Shown here: in pieces, positions 51,344 through 62,466 of the stretch | Numbering within the stretch: the first letter of the stretch is position 1 | How the letters are laid out: every line of letters starts with the position of its first letter | DNA from: Fonsecaea monophora | Lineage: Eukaryota; Ascomycota; Eurotiomycetes; Chaetothyriales; Herpotrichiellaceae | Length of the DNA stretch: 64,000 nucleotides | Assembly: GCF_001642475.1 (NCBI RefSeq) | Contig: NW_019174032.1 | Coordinates: 1 to 64,000, forward strand | Direction: 5' to 3' | Made by a program: the position numbers and the translations under genes | Notes under the pieces: generated by a model | Databases searched by the model: none | What the model was told of the DNA's origin: nothing | What the model saw: only the letters and a program-made list of their open reading frames with translations

Positions 51344-53767
51344 ATGTCTCAAGATGACCTTTGCACTGTGTCCCGGGACCGAGTGAGGTCAATATACCTG
51401 GACGGCCTCAAGTGGAAATCAGGCAACCAAAAGGGCATTCCGCCAACATTCCTCCCTCGCGACACCAGTTATCACTCCGACAAGGATCTGCTGATATCCT
51501 TTACGAGCGAGCAAGCAAATCGCCGAGCTCGCGATTGGTGTCAGGCCTACTACTATGCCGCACAAGATCCAGAACACCATATCCATCTACTAGACAGGGC
51601 AGTGGGCGCGCTCCTTCGCTGCAACTTTGAGGGAGTCCTCAGCGAGGATGCCATCATTACCCAGACATGCGCTCTGCTATCGCGTCTGCCTCGGACGCCT
51701 CAGCTTCCAGCCTCAATATCAGCGCAGTTCAATGGGGCTGCTTTGCCTTGGCTATATTTCAGAGCCAGTCACTCCGGCTGCGTGAGGCTTGACCGGGACA
51801 GCTGGCACGAGTTGCTCGTAACCAACTGGGTCGATACCAGCTCCATCCGTCTGGCGCTGACCATCGTTCAGATCCGCGATGAGATGATAGACACGACGCA
51901 GACCTTCGTGGACACTCTGGCAGAGTTGACGGCAACAGCTTTCGACCTGTCCGCCAAAACAAAAGATACCGCCGATCACAAGCACTGGCTGGTGGCCAAA
52001 AGCTTCCTGTGGACGTGCTGGTGCCGCAGTCTGATGCTTCACTTCCACTATCATCTGGGCATGCAACTACGAGCCGGGTACGATGCCGAACGAAATGAGT
52101 CGCTGAACATGCGTCAACCACTGCCAGGCCAGGACGGGGAGACTCCGAATTCCCTTGAGGCACTTCCACAGTATATGTGCAGGTGGGCCTTTGCGCTGCT
52201 GGGGTTGGATAGAGCGTCCATCGGGCAAGATTTCCGTGACTTTCGACGCCGATTCGGTGCCATGTTCAACGACAACCCAGCAAGATGCATTCTTTCGTCT
52301 TCGCAGGCCTGTAATGGACAAGGACCAGAACATTGCCAACGGTTCACGAGCATGACAATAGTCGACCAATCGGCCCACGATTTCCGGTGCAACGGTGGTT
52401 GTGACAAGATGTTCTGGGACGAATTCAGTTATCGCAACATCGAGGGCGCCAGAGCCGTGTCGGCCAAGGACTCTGACAATGTCGCCATTCGATACTGTCA
52501 AGCGTCTTCCCGGACACTCAGTGTCTCACATGTATGGGCTCACGGCGCGGGAGGGAGACCTCATACGGGGATGAATGCTTGTCTACACGCACGACTGATA
52601 CAGCTGGCCCACGAAAATAAATGTGACTCTTACTGGATGGACACGCCTTGTATTCCCGAGAATCATGACCTTCGTGCGGAGGCTATAGCTAACATCAACA
52701 AGATCTTCACCATCAGCCGGATGACACTGATCTGGGATCGCGACATCATGTCCATTGATATCAGCGACGGCTCGATCGAGACATGGGAGACCCTACTCTC
52801 GACGCTTCTGGTCTGTGATTGGAATGTCCGGTCTTGGACGCTGCTCGAGTCGATGAGGGCCCGTCACACCGTCCATCTCCTGTGTAAATACAACAGAATC
52901 ATCTCGGTCAAGGAATGCCTGACAAAGGTCCACGAACAGGGGTCAATGGCCATCGCCAACCTCTTCCTCACCCATCAGCAGATCCTCCCGGCCCAACCAC
53001 CTTCGCCGTTTGACAAAAATCCCCGAGGAGATATTGCCCGGCGGCGAGACGGGTACATCTCGGTGGAAGAGTCTATCTGCCTGCTGGCGTACCGCCACGC
53101 CTCGCGCCCGGGCGATAGTACTGTCATCATGAGCTTGTTGCACGATACCACGCCCGCGTACACTGCCGAGATGTTTTGGAAATCCAAAATCAACAGCATC
53201 ATCCACACGGGCGTCCTGTTCTCTTCCCTTCCCAGACTACAGTGCAAGGGTTTCGGTTGGGCTCCGGCCCAACCTGAGGTCTCTCGACTGGCCACCACAA
53301 CCACCACCTCATCGAATGCAACATCCTTACTATCATCACCATTGCATCTGGTGTACGACGGCGCGGGAACATCCGTCGCGCTCATCACAGACAAAGGCCT
53401 CGATGCAACGTTTACTACTTTTGAAGTATCCGGTCCCTCGCCAAGCAGGTTCCCCGCGAGTGTCAAGGCCTTCAAGGACACTTTCGCGCGTGGCGACCGC
53501 AGGGGAGTTGATTGTCCGTCACGTCGAGCCCGGGAGGAATTCAAGCTGCACAAATACCGCCACGCGAGGTTCGTGCTCGCTGCAAAGGTGGTCGCGTCTA
53601 GCGGCTACTATGTCTATCGAGGACCCCGACATGGCACCGTCTTTGGGGTAGTTGGCTCGAATGACAAAGCTCACAGGATTTGGCACTGGCTCGGCGTCTT
53701 TGAATGGGACGCTGCAGCTCCGTGGCCTCCAATGAGACGAGAGGTGGAGGATATCTTCCTGGTGTGA
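51344..53767 (+). CDS. Atypical HET-domain protein
   Basis: A single exon of 807 aa. The HET core lies in the middle (about 391-520) rather than at the N-terminus: LSVSHVWAHG (391-401), SYWMDTPCIPENHDLRAEAI, INKIFTISRMTLIWD, and VRSWTLLESMRA in place of the usual RGWTLQE. The N-terminal 300 residues are helical with no known domain. A cysteine cluster just before the HET core (C315, C323, C331, C349, C353) could bind zinc. No NB-ARC or repeat domain follows. HET proteins trigger cell death in vegetative incompatibility. It is convergent with the regulator gene at 53900. Confidence 0.82.
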   Translation: MSQDDLCTVSRDRVRSIYLDGLKWKSGNQKGIPPTFLPRDTSYHSDKDLLISFTSEQANRRARDWCQAYYYAAQDPEHHIHLLDRAVGALLRCNFEGVLSEDAIITQTCALLSRLPRTPQLPASISAQFNGAALPWLYFRASHSGCVRLDRDSWHELLVTNWVDTSSIRLALTIVQIRDEMIDTTQTFVDTLAELTATAFDLSAKTKDTADHKHWLVAKSFLWTCWCRSLMLHFHYHLGMQLRAGYDAERNESLNMRQPLPGQDGETPNSLEALPQYMCRWAFALLGLDRASIGQDFRDFRRRFGAMFNDNPARCILSSSQACNGQGPEHCQRFTSMTIVDQSAHDFRCNGGCDKMFWDEFSYRNIEGARAVSAKDSDNVAIRYCQASSRTLSVSHVWAHGAGGRPHTGMNACLHARLIQLAHENKCDSYWMDTPCIPENHDLRAEAIANINKIFTISRMTLIWDRDIMSIDISDGSIETWETLLSTLLVCDWNVRSWTLLESMRARHTVHLLCKYNRIISVKECLTKVHEQGSMAIANLFLTHQQILPAQPPSPFDKNPRGDIARRRDGYISVEESICLLAYRHASRPGDSTVIMSLLHDTTPAYTAEMFWKSKINSIIHTGVLFSSLPRLQCKGFGWAPAQPEVSRLATTTTTSSNATSLLSSPLHLVYDGAGTSVALITDKGLDATFTTFEVSGPSPSRFPASVKAFKDTFARGDRRGVDCPSRRAREEFKLHKYRHARFVLAAKVVASSGYYVYRGPRHGTVFGVVGSNDKAHRIWHWLGVFEWDAAAPWPPMRREVEDIFLV

Positions 53768-53899
53768 AGACAGGCCCAATTAGCTTCAAGGGGGAGAAGG
53801 CCACGCTGACTTGAATTTCCCCTTTGACTTTGTCAGTCAGATATTGATCCTGGCATGGAAGCTGCGTCAATGTCTTCCATGGAAACCCCCTCTCAACAG

Positions 53900-56247
53900 T
53901 TACAAGTCCTCCATCTGACCGAAGCCAAAATGTCCCGAAAGCAGCTGCTCCCATTGCGTCCACTCGTTTGGGTCCATCTCAAATGAAACGAGATCGGGGA
54001 AGTTATAGTCAAGGGTATCAGACTCGAGCAGATAACCACCACCCTGGTTCCCAGCCTGAAAATTTCCCAGGCTGGCAAAGTCCTGATCAGTCGGCCGCCG
54101 ACCAGAACTCTGTCTGGACGCCCTGAAACTTTGGCGCATCGCCGTAATGTACTCGGGCGTCACTGGCTCCGGGAGACCCTCTGATCTCGCGGTGGCGACA
54201 TGGTCGTCCCAGACCTCCAGGGTCCATTTACTCAGTGCCAGGTACACCGGGCCCGTGGATTCCTTGAAGGCCTCGGATTTCTGCGAAATCACCACACCAA
54301 TCAGCTGCCACAGGCGATCAAGCTCGGGTCCTGGCTTGCGGTGTCGCGCCTCGATGAGGACGCAGAGCATCGTGTCCCAGAGATAGCTGGTGCTGATGCG
54401 CCACGCGTACTTTTGCAGTGCCTGGTTGCCAAACACCAAGACGGCGTATTCCAGCAGTTTCGCGGCGTTGGCAAAGACAATGTCTCGCTCCGCCTGTGGG
54501 ATTTTGACCCGTCGTCCAGCGAGTCGTCGTCGTGGACTGTGGGCAAGGAGCCTCATCTTACATATTCCAGACCTGATCATGACGGACGTAAAGGTATGCA
54601 AGGGGTTCGACGGGTCGCAGTATCGAAGATACTTTCTCTCCCAAAGATCCTGCATCTGGTTTATGACGCCGTCCTTCTTGGCCGTGGTGGTGTCTGGACT
54701 CGTGAGGATGTCCCAGTGAACACCATTCGACAGTGGGGAGGCGAGGCTGCGCAGCGAGTTCATGATATCACACCGGACGAGGCACATGGCAATCGAGGTG
54801 ATGCCATCCCGCTCGGGTGGGGGGTCGACCATATCGGGACTAAGGTCTTCATCCTCGACATTGAGAGGCATCTTGGTGTCTCCAATGGTCAGATCGAGGG
54901 ACGGTCTCATGCCCAACATGTCGGCGGCGCGGAAATCGATGTGCACAATGTGCCACCAGAGCCGACGCCGCATTTCCGTCTCGAACAGCGACAGGCCGAG
55001 CGATTCCCCATCGCGGTGGAGACCCATTTTGAGCGCCAGGCGCACGGCCACTCCTGACAAGATGAACTGGGTGTCATGTCGAAGGCACATTCTTACACCA
55101 ACCTACACAGAATGTGTTAGGACAATTCAGAACAGAAACTTCAGAGAAGTACGTGAACTTTACCAGGAACAACGAAAATGCTCGCAAGGTCATGAGACTT
55201 GAGGTTTGCAGGAGTCCAGCATTGATCAAGGCCTGCCGAGCCATCGATCGATATCGCGTCAGCATGACTGGTCGTGGTCCTCCCAGCAGACGATGGCATT
55301 CGTCGTCGTCTAGCGCGCGGACTGCAGCAAGGCAAAACCCAAACATGGCCGCCGTCACGCTGTTGGGTGTCTCGCGTGGATGTTGCAGTGCATTGGTCAA
55401 CGAGGCCCAGAATGTCGGGATGTGCAGAAATTTCATGACCGTATCGATTCGGTCCACGTAGATATCCTTCAGCTTGCGCAGGACCTCGAAGGGGGGAAAG
55501 TAATCGACGAGGTCGAAGGGGTTGGAGGTGCTGGAGTGATGAGGAAGGCTTGCTTGGTCGAGCGGACCTAGAAACAGGGCACATTCGCTCACGCTGGCCT
55601 CGTCCAAGACGCCATCGGGGGCGTATTCGTCCGGATGATGAAACTATCGACGGAGTGTGTTAGGAGAGGATGCTTCTTGAATATGGGTCTTCGCCAACAC
55701 TCTCACCTTGTCTCCCAAGTTGGACCAGAGGGCGCTGTGGATAGGGTAGGACTTAGACACTGTTCACTAGGGAAAGGGACGCCAGGGTCTCAAACCTGTC
55801 AAAGTATCTCGAGTTGCCTTCTCTAGTGACCAGCTTTGTTCTAGCCAAGTCGAGTCCTCCGAGAGCGCCAGAGCCGTCGACGTCGACATCGACACGAGCC
55901 TCACTGTCTTTGTGGACCATAGCCACATCGTATTTATCACATGATTCCATATCCGAGCCATCGTCACTGTCCAGCGACGGTTCGATCTTCGCGCCATACG
56001 CCCTGAGCATCTCTTCGTACCGTCTCAGTCTGGCGTGCAGTCCTTCGCGCGCGGGCTTCGTCCTCTTCCGCTTGCCGCGCGTCGGCGGGACGAAGCTACA
56101 TTGTGTGTCTCCCTTGACGCAGTTGGCGCATGGAGACTGGCGGTCGCACTTGATTTTGCGCTGGCGACAGACCAAGCAGGAGAAGCCTTTGGCGTCTGCG
56201 GTTGTGTCTGTCGCTGTCGCGGGGTCCTCAGTCAGGGGGCGCGACAT
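53900..56247 (-). CDS. Zn2Cys6 transcription factor of the right-hand cluster
   Basis: Four exons (55796-56247, 55707-55734 of 28 nt, 55164-55643, 53900-55102) give 720 aa. The zinc cluster is CLVCRQRKIKCDRQSPCANC (first five Cys) plus a sixth Cys in DTQCSF, followed by a basic stretch (RGKRKRTKP) and a coiled coil (LHARLRRYEEMLRAYGAK). The 28-nt exon supplies ALWSNLGDK after SRYFD, a standard motif of the family. The fungal_trans domain has FLHIPTFWASLTNAL, VRLALKMGLHRDGESLGLS and EMRRRLWWHIVHIDFRAADM. Complete. Divergent from the DHA2 exporter through a 360-bp promoter with twin CGG sites; probable local regulator. Confidence 0.92.
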
Positions 56248-56288
56248 GGTTAAGTTTCACTTTATTTCTCCCTCGCTTTTGGGAAATA

Positions 56289-56301
56289 CTCGGTGGTCGG
56301 A
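56289..56301. promoter_or_regulatory. CGG-N4-CGG direct repeat, site 1
   Basis: CTCGGTGGTCGGA. It matches site 2 at 11 of 13 positions, including both CGG triplets. Direct CGG repeats are one known Zn2Cys6 target form. Confidence 0.45.
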
Positions 56302-56372
56302 GAGAGGGATTATCTCGTAGAGATGGGAGGATTTGTTGATGTGGTGGTGGTGGTATTTCACCTGATGTTGAT

Positions 56373-56385
56373 CTCGGCGCTCGGA
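56373..56385. promoter_or_regulatory. CGG-N4-CGG direct repeat, site 2
   Basis: CTCGGCGCTCGGA, same spacing and strand as site 1, 84 bp away. The 8-mer CGCTCGGA recurs at 61906-61913, upstream of the P450 and the TRI12-like gene. Confidence 0.45.
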
Positions 56386-56607
56386 AGGTCAAAAATCAAC
56401 ATTTGAGCCCCGAGAGGCGAAGCGAAGTGAATACAACGCAAAAAAAGGGGACAAATTCAACCACAAGCAGGCTACCACCAACTACCAAAAACCAGGTACT
56501 TAAGGAAGCGGGCTGTCAGGTCTGCAGACTGCGGACATGGACTCTCCAGATTGCCTCAGTCCACATCTCTATTCCTGCGCAGCACGAGTCCCAGCATTGC
56601 TTCCACG

Positions 56608-58388
56608 ATGACACGAACCTCTTCACACGACGACGACAATGCCAAACATGACCCAGAGGCGGACACCCAGCAGAAGAGTGTTGGGACAGATGATGGATAT
56701 CCAAGCATGCGGAAGAGGATCCTGATCATGCTCGCAGGCTACCTTGCCATCTTCCTGGTTACTTTGGTACTTCCAATGCCTTTACAATCTCTCCCACCTC
56801 GACTGACCAACTCCTCTAGGACCAAAACATCATATCCACGGCCATCCCACGAATCACCGACGAGTTCGACTCCATCGGAGACATTGGATGGTATGGCAGC
56901 GCGTACCTGCTCACCATGTGCAGCTTCCAGCTCCTCATGGGCAAGGTCTACAAGTTCTACCCGGCAAAACCCGTCTTCCTGTCGGGCATTGTGCTTTTTG
57001 AAGTCGGCTCAGCAGTGTGTGGATCGGCGCCGAGCTCTGTGGCCTTCATAGTCGGTCGCGCCATTGCAGGCCTGGGTGCGTCAGGCATGTTCTCGGGCGT
57101 CATGGTCATCCTGTTCCACACCGTCCCTCTCCAGCAACGGCCGATCTGGCAGGGTGCTTTTGGGGGTATCTTTGCGATTGCGTCCGTCATCGGGCCTCTG
57201 GTCGGAGGGGCATTCACCGATAACGTCACCTGGAGATGGTGTTTCTACATCAACCTCCCCATCGGCGCCGTGGTCGTGGTCGTCACCATGGTCGTCCTGC
57301 GCCTTTCCCACCAAAAACTCGACAAACGCGCCCCCGGGATCCTGGGTAAGGTGAAGCAGCTCGACCCCCTGGGTAACCTGGTATTCTTCCCCGGCATCAT
57401 TTGTCTGATCCTGGCTCTCCAGTGGGGAGGGACCAAGTACTCGTGGGACAACGCGAGGGTCATTGTCCTGCTGGTTCTCTGTGCCGTGCTCTGCCTCGCC
57501 TTTGGGGGAATCCAAGTCTGGAAACAAGAAGACGGCACCGTCCCTCCCCGGATCATCAAGCAGCGCAGCGTGGCGGCTGCGCTGTGGTTCTCGTTTTTCA
57601 ACGGCGCCGGCGTCATGGTCACCGTTTACTACCTGCCCATCTGGTTCCAGGCCATCAAGGGCGTCAGCGCCGTCAAGTCGGGCATCATGCTGCTCCCGCT
57701 GGTGCTGTCGTCGGTCATCGCCTCCATCTCGTCGGGCATCATCATCAGTCGCCTTGGCTACTACACGCCGTTTTTCATCCTCAGCTCCGTGGCCACGTCC
57801 ATCGGCGCCGGCCTGCTCTGCACCTTCACCTCGACGACAGCCCACCCGGCGTGGATCGGGTACCAGGTCATCCTGGGGCTAGGCTTGGGCTTCGGCGCTC
57901 AACAGGGCCTGAACGTCGTACAAACTGTTCTGGACCGTCCCGACATAGCCACCGGCACCGCCGTCGTCATGTTTCTGCGCTTCCTCGGCTCCGCCATCTT
58001 CCTGCCCGTCGCCGAGAACATATTCCTCAACGGCCTCGTCGCGAAACTGACGGCCGATCTGCCCGGCGTCGATCCCCACGCGGTGACCACGACCTCGGGC
58101 GCGACGGACCTGCGCAATCTCGCTGGTGGCAACGACCTGGCCGTCCTCCTGGCCGATTACAACGACGCCCTCGTCCATGTCTTTTACCTCGTCGTGGCGA
58201 CCTGCGTCGCGACCATCTTGGGGAGTGTGCTGGTCGAGTGGCGCAGCTTGAAGGTCCGCGCTGCTGCAAGTTCTGCTGCTGCTAGTAGTGGAGGAGATGG
58301 TAGTAGTGACGCTGATAACGAGCCGACTGAGTCCAAGGAGGCTGGAGAAGCGACAGAGCGAAAGGACTCCAACGCACAAAATGCCTAA
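56608..58388 (+). CDS. 14-TM MFS exporter, DHA2 drug:H+ antiporter family
   Basis: Exons 56608-56766 and 56820-58388 (53-nt intron) give 575 aa. The acidic N-terminus is cytosolic. Family signs are the TM1 end DQNIISTAIPRITDEFDSIG with DIGWYGSAYLLT, the motif C region IGPLVGGAFTDNVTWRWCFYINLPIGA, the Leu/Val-rich TMs, and the YYLPIWFQAIKGVSAVKSGI loop typical of fungal 14-TM multidrug and toxin-efflux pumps. The C-terminal tail is Ser/Glu-rich. It likely exports the product or toxic substrate handled by the nearby P450 (inference from position). Divergent from the Zn2Cys6 gene. Confidence 0.92.
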
Positions 58389-59393
58389 AAGATGGGAAGG
58401 GGGAGAGAACCTCCTTTGGTTTGGTTTCTACACATCAAGGCGGTGCTGGTGGGTGGGTGCGTGGGCTGGGCATATCATCTCATATCATCTCCTCTCATTT
58501 TATACACTCTCCTCTCTTGTCTTCTCGTTTTCTTTTCTTCTATTCTACGGCCTCATGGTGGGAAAATCCAACAGAACAGAGGGATTTTACTATTATTTTG
58601 GTGTCAGAGTTCTTGACACATACACACAACTCGGGGCGATTGGACCTTTTGCTTTTGAAAAAAAAAAAGTTTCTATTTTATTGTACATGTACATGTACAT
58701 GTACATCGATAGGGAGATGAATAGATTGAGAAAAATCTCCCTCTCTGTGAGAAGAAAAGATAAAAGAGGCTTCCGCACGTCTTGGGAGTCAATAAAATCC
58801 TTACTCATCTCGGCTGTTCCATCCCATCCCATCACGTTTTACCTTTGCATCTGTATTCACCATGGTGCAAGGCAGAGGCGTCTAAGCACCGTGCTTTCAT
58901 CCGGGACGCAGGACAGAACCCGACGAATCCTCTTCATACTTCTCTGGACATGAATGGTAAGAATATCAGTTGACAAGGTGGCAATTTCTGATCTATCTAG
59001 AAGAAAAAACTATGAATCAACGACCATTATCTATGACGAAGCCACAACACTGGGGTTTTCTGAGATGTTGGACGAAGCTACCGTATTGACTACCTAAGTG
59101 GGGGGATCACTGCGATGGAAGAGGATTCATAACAATGAGCATGACGATGACGGTGACGATGGTTGGTGGTTGGTGATGTTGATGATGAAGAAGGATTCGC
59201 TTTCACGGCGACACAGATACACACACACAAACACACAGAGAGAGTCTCTCTCTCTCTTCCTCTCCTCCATTCCTCTCCTTCTCCGTCTCCATCCGCATCT
59301 CCATTCCTGGCATCCCTTGACAACTCACTAACTGAGTGACTGAAAGTTGACGCGATGATAAGAAGAAACAAACAAGTCTGTGTGACTAGTTGA
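58389..59393. other. Convergent intergenic region with repeats
   Basis: 1.0 kb between exporter and P450 3' ends, with no gene seen. It has an A run (58658-58668), a self-complementary GTACAT repeat (58683-58706), and a CA/GA-rich simple stretch (59217-59260). Confidence 0.6.
58683..58706. repeat. (GTACAT)n self-complementary repeat
   Basis: Four tandem GTACAT units that can pair with themselves, in the 3' region between convergent genes. Confidence 0.8.
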
Positions 59394-61353
59394 TCAAATC
59401 TCGACCGACTTCTCGGTCCGCTGCTCTCGTCGTCGCGGGATCGTCATGACCTGGTGGAGTTTGACGTCGGCGGGTTCAAACTGTCATGTGCGAGCGTGTC
59501 AGTCGGCCATCAGCCACGTATCAAACCACCCATCACTGGAATCAGACGAACAGCCAACGCAGGAAAGAAGAGGTAAGGAAGAGGAGAGAAAGGATAAAAG
59601 AGGGGAAACAAAAAAGTTAAAATCTCACCTTATAAATCCTCAACAGCGTGGCCCAGATCTTGTACAGCTCCAGCTGGACAATGTTCTTGCCGATGCAGCT
59701 GCGGCTGCCGTGGCCAAAGACCAGCATGGAGCGGTGCATGCGGACCTTGCGCTCGCGGAACTCGTCCTCGGTCTCGCTGGGCTGCCGCATCCAGCGCTCC
59801 GGGTTGAAGGCGCGGGCGTCCTTGCCAAAGACGTGCGGCAGCATCGCCATGGACGCGGCGTTCATGGCGATGACGGTGCCGGGTGGCAAATGCGTGCCGT
59901 TGGGCAGCGTCAGACCCGACGGTCCCGCGACGCGCTCGAGGTTGTTGGCCGGGGCGCCGAACTGGCGGTACGACTCCTGGATGACGGCGTCGAGGTACGG
60001 CATCTTCAGGGCCAGCTCGAGCGCCGCGGGACCCTCGGTGTCGACCTCCTTCATGGCCGCCATGTTGACGCTGCGGATCTCCTGGTTCAGCCGCTCCTGC
60101 GCCTCCGGGTGCTCCGTCAGCCAGTGGATGGTGGCGTCCATGGCGCGGGCGCTGTTGTTGGCCCCGGCGAGCACATTCGTGGCCGTGAGGTGGGTGATGC
60201 GCAGGTCCGTCATCAGCGGGTACGCCTTTCTCGCCGCGATGAAGCTCCCCAGGAGGTCCTCGTGGCGGCGCGACGCCGACTGCGCCTCGGGATCCTTGGA
60301 CGCCTTGGCCAGACGCTCGCTGACCACGCGCCGCGCAAAGGTGAAGAACATGCTCGGCTTCTGCGTGACGAGCTTGAGGAAGGGGTTGCGCTTGGTCAGC
60401 GTGTCGAGCAGCGGGAAGTTGTTGGCCACGCTGATGTATCGAAAGTTCTCCCGCTGCGCCTGGATCATGCCGTTGAAGTCGTAGCCGTGGTCGAGGAAGC
60501 CGAGCGGCTCGCCGAACGAGATCTTGGACATGACATCAAAGGCCCCTTTTTGAGGACAGTGTCAGACCAATCTACCACTTTAGTGAGCGGGTTGAACTCA
60601 CAGTATTGAAGCCAACGAGTCATGTTGATCGGAGTCCCATCGGCGTCATGCTTGTCGAGCTCCTTGATCAGCTTTTCGATCGTCTCGTCAATATACGGCT
60701 CGTAGCCCTTTAGAGAGGACAGAGAGTAGGCATGGGCAATGGGCCGCCTGTACATTCCGTGCGTCTTTTCATCCTTGATGCTGACCAGAGCGGTCTGGTC
60801 GGTGCCTGTGAGACGGGTGAGCGGGCGCACTCTTTCCAGATACAATTCACCAGTGGAATGGACATGATGATCTACCTACCGGTCATGACAAAGACTTGGT
60901 ATCCGGGACCCTGATGCAAATGAAGATGATGATTAGCAATCACGCTCCTCCAACACGTCTCTTTCCCCCCCTCCCCCCCCCCGGCCCCCCTTCTCTCTAC
61001 CACTCGACAGACTCACTCACCTTATCCAGACGTTCCCTGAAGCCATAAATCGTATCAATTGCCTCGGGATCATAGACGAGGACATGCTTCGGTCCGATCC
61101 TCACCACGTCCCCGTACCGGCCGATCATGTTGATCTGGTAGTTGTTGACGGCCTCCTTGTGGTGGTTGAGCCTCCATGCCTGGTACCCGCGCCACAGGTT
61201 GGTGTACTTGGCCAGCCAAGGACCGGGGACATGGTCGAGGCCGGCCCGCTTGCTCTGGACGAACAGGTAGAGGACGAGACCGACGAAGGCCGCCGCGGCA
61301 AGGTAGACGGGCGAGACGGCCGCGTGCTGAGTCAGCGGCGTGGAAAGCGCCAT
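59394..61353 (-). CDS. Cytochrome P450 monooxygenase, pisatin-demethylase-like
   Basis: Five exons (61021-61353, 60880-60910 of 31 nt, 60602-60805, 59629-60545, 59394-59480) give 523 aa. An N-terminal membrane anchor (VYLAAAAFVGLVLYLFVQSK) and hinge GLDHVPGPWLAKYTNLWR mark an ER-bound P450. The heme-binding loop is FGHGSRSCIGKN with Cys473; ExxR is QESYR (380-383); PERW is near 439. The I-helix reads LAGANNSARA (about 315-324), where most P450s have AG(x)(D/E)T(T/S), so the acid-alcohol pair is missing, which could alter oxygen activation. The AFDVMSKISFGEPLGFLD segment fits the fungal CYP group that includes pisatin demethylase. Substrate unknown. The context suggests detoxification or metabolite tailoring. 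Confidence 0.93.
60965..60990. repeat. C-rich (G-rich on coding strand) tract in P450 intron 1
   Basis: C runs of 7, 10 and 6 are separated by T and GG. The P450 transcript strand carries the matching G runs, inside the 110-nt first intron. Confidence 0.75.
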
Positions 61354-62466
61354 GTCGTGTTGCGTTGGCGTTCAAATTGATAAAGAAAAAAAAAATTGAT
61401 GTCGTTGTTGTTGCAAAGGGTTCCAAAGGGCCCAAGTAAACGGACGGGGCAAGAGTGGGATGGGAATAGTATGGCCAAGGAATTTCCAAGCAAAAGAGTC
61501 AAGCTCAAGGAGGCGGGCGGGCCAAGTGCTGATGGGGGAGGATGGCGGCGGATGATGAGCCAAGGGGCTGGCTTTAAAAAAATGCTTGCGTTGCTTATGT
61601 ACAAGTTTTCAAAGTCCCAGTCATTCTCTCCCCATGCATTCTGCTTCCTTCCTCCCCTCTCCCATTCTCTCCAAGCCCAACCGGGGGAAACGTATTTATG
61701 GTTACCCGAGGGACCAACAAGTCAACCTAGAGCCTTGTGATGTGTCCTCCCCCCCCTCTCCCCTGCGACAGAATCCCAACTGCCGACCTGTCCCCAGAGG
61801 GCGGGGAGACAAGGGGGAGTTAAGAGGTAAAGTGTAAGGTCTCTGGGGAAGATTCCCCCGCAGTTGCGTGTGTGGAGGAGGGGCCAATCATAGAGATGCC
61901 GAAGACGCTCGGAACGGCTAGATCGGCTGATTAGCTCAGCTTGGCGCTGCCCAAAAGAGGGAAGGATCGTGTAGTGGTACGTTATGATTGGGTTTTAGAT
62001 CTCAAGTGGCTGAGGGTATCCTCCCCCAGGCTTTGTGGACAGCTTAGCCTAACTCTAGCCTGCCTGCGGGCGCTTCAGATCCATTCCCTTTCTTGCGACG
62101 CGAACCCCGGTCTCTCTTGCCTATATCACTCGGAGAGTAGACCACGAGGGCACAAACCCCCTTATGCGGAGATTCCCCGACCTTTCGTTGTGAAGGCACC
62201 GAATCATCAAGTTGATTCTCTGGCAGAAAACAACTGCCGATACAACGTCTTCGGCACGGGAACCGACACGTGGTAGCCTGGTCACATTATCCCAGACATC
62301 GTTGTCACCTCGCACTGAAAGGCTTCTCTCATCTTCCTCCAGAACCCGGGACAAAGTGTCAGCTTCACCACACACACAGGTGTGGGTGTTGTGTTACCTC
62401 CCTTCATTGCATGTTGACTTTGATTGATCTCTCTGTCGTTTTGTTTCTTGTAGTAAAGCAGCCATC
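61354..62466. other. Divergent region between P450 and TRI12-like exporter
   Basis: 1.11 kb with both promoters. It contains CGCTCGGA at 61906-61913, an ACTCGGAGAG word near 62128 and CGGCACGGG near 62251. No gene was supported; a tRNA A-box-like word at 61930 lacks a B box. Confidence 0.5.

Larger units (their letters stand above)
56248..56607. promoter_or_regulatory. Shared regulator/exporter promoter
   Basis: 360 bp between divergent ATGs. It carries two near-identical 13-bp elements at 56289-56301 and 56373-56385 and a GTGGTG run at 56338-56353. Confidence 0.6.

Noticed and set aside
57401..58285. 294-codon plus-strand frame rich in Arg and His
   Set aside because: Out-of-frame shadow of the DHA2 exporter; composition is typical of a frame shadow.
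59446..60609. 387-codon plus-strand frame
   Set aside because: Antisense shadow of the GC-rich P450 exon 4, whose heme and ExxR motifs prove the other strand.
61930..61990. tRNA A-box-like word (TAGCTCAGCTTGG) and GTGTAGTGGT downstream
   Set aside because: No B box (GGTTCGANTCC) at the right distance and no cloverleaf could be drawn.
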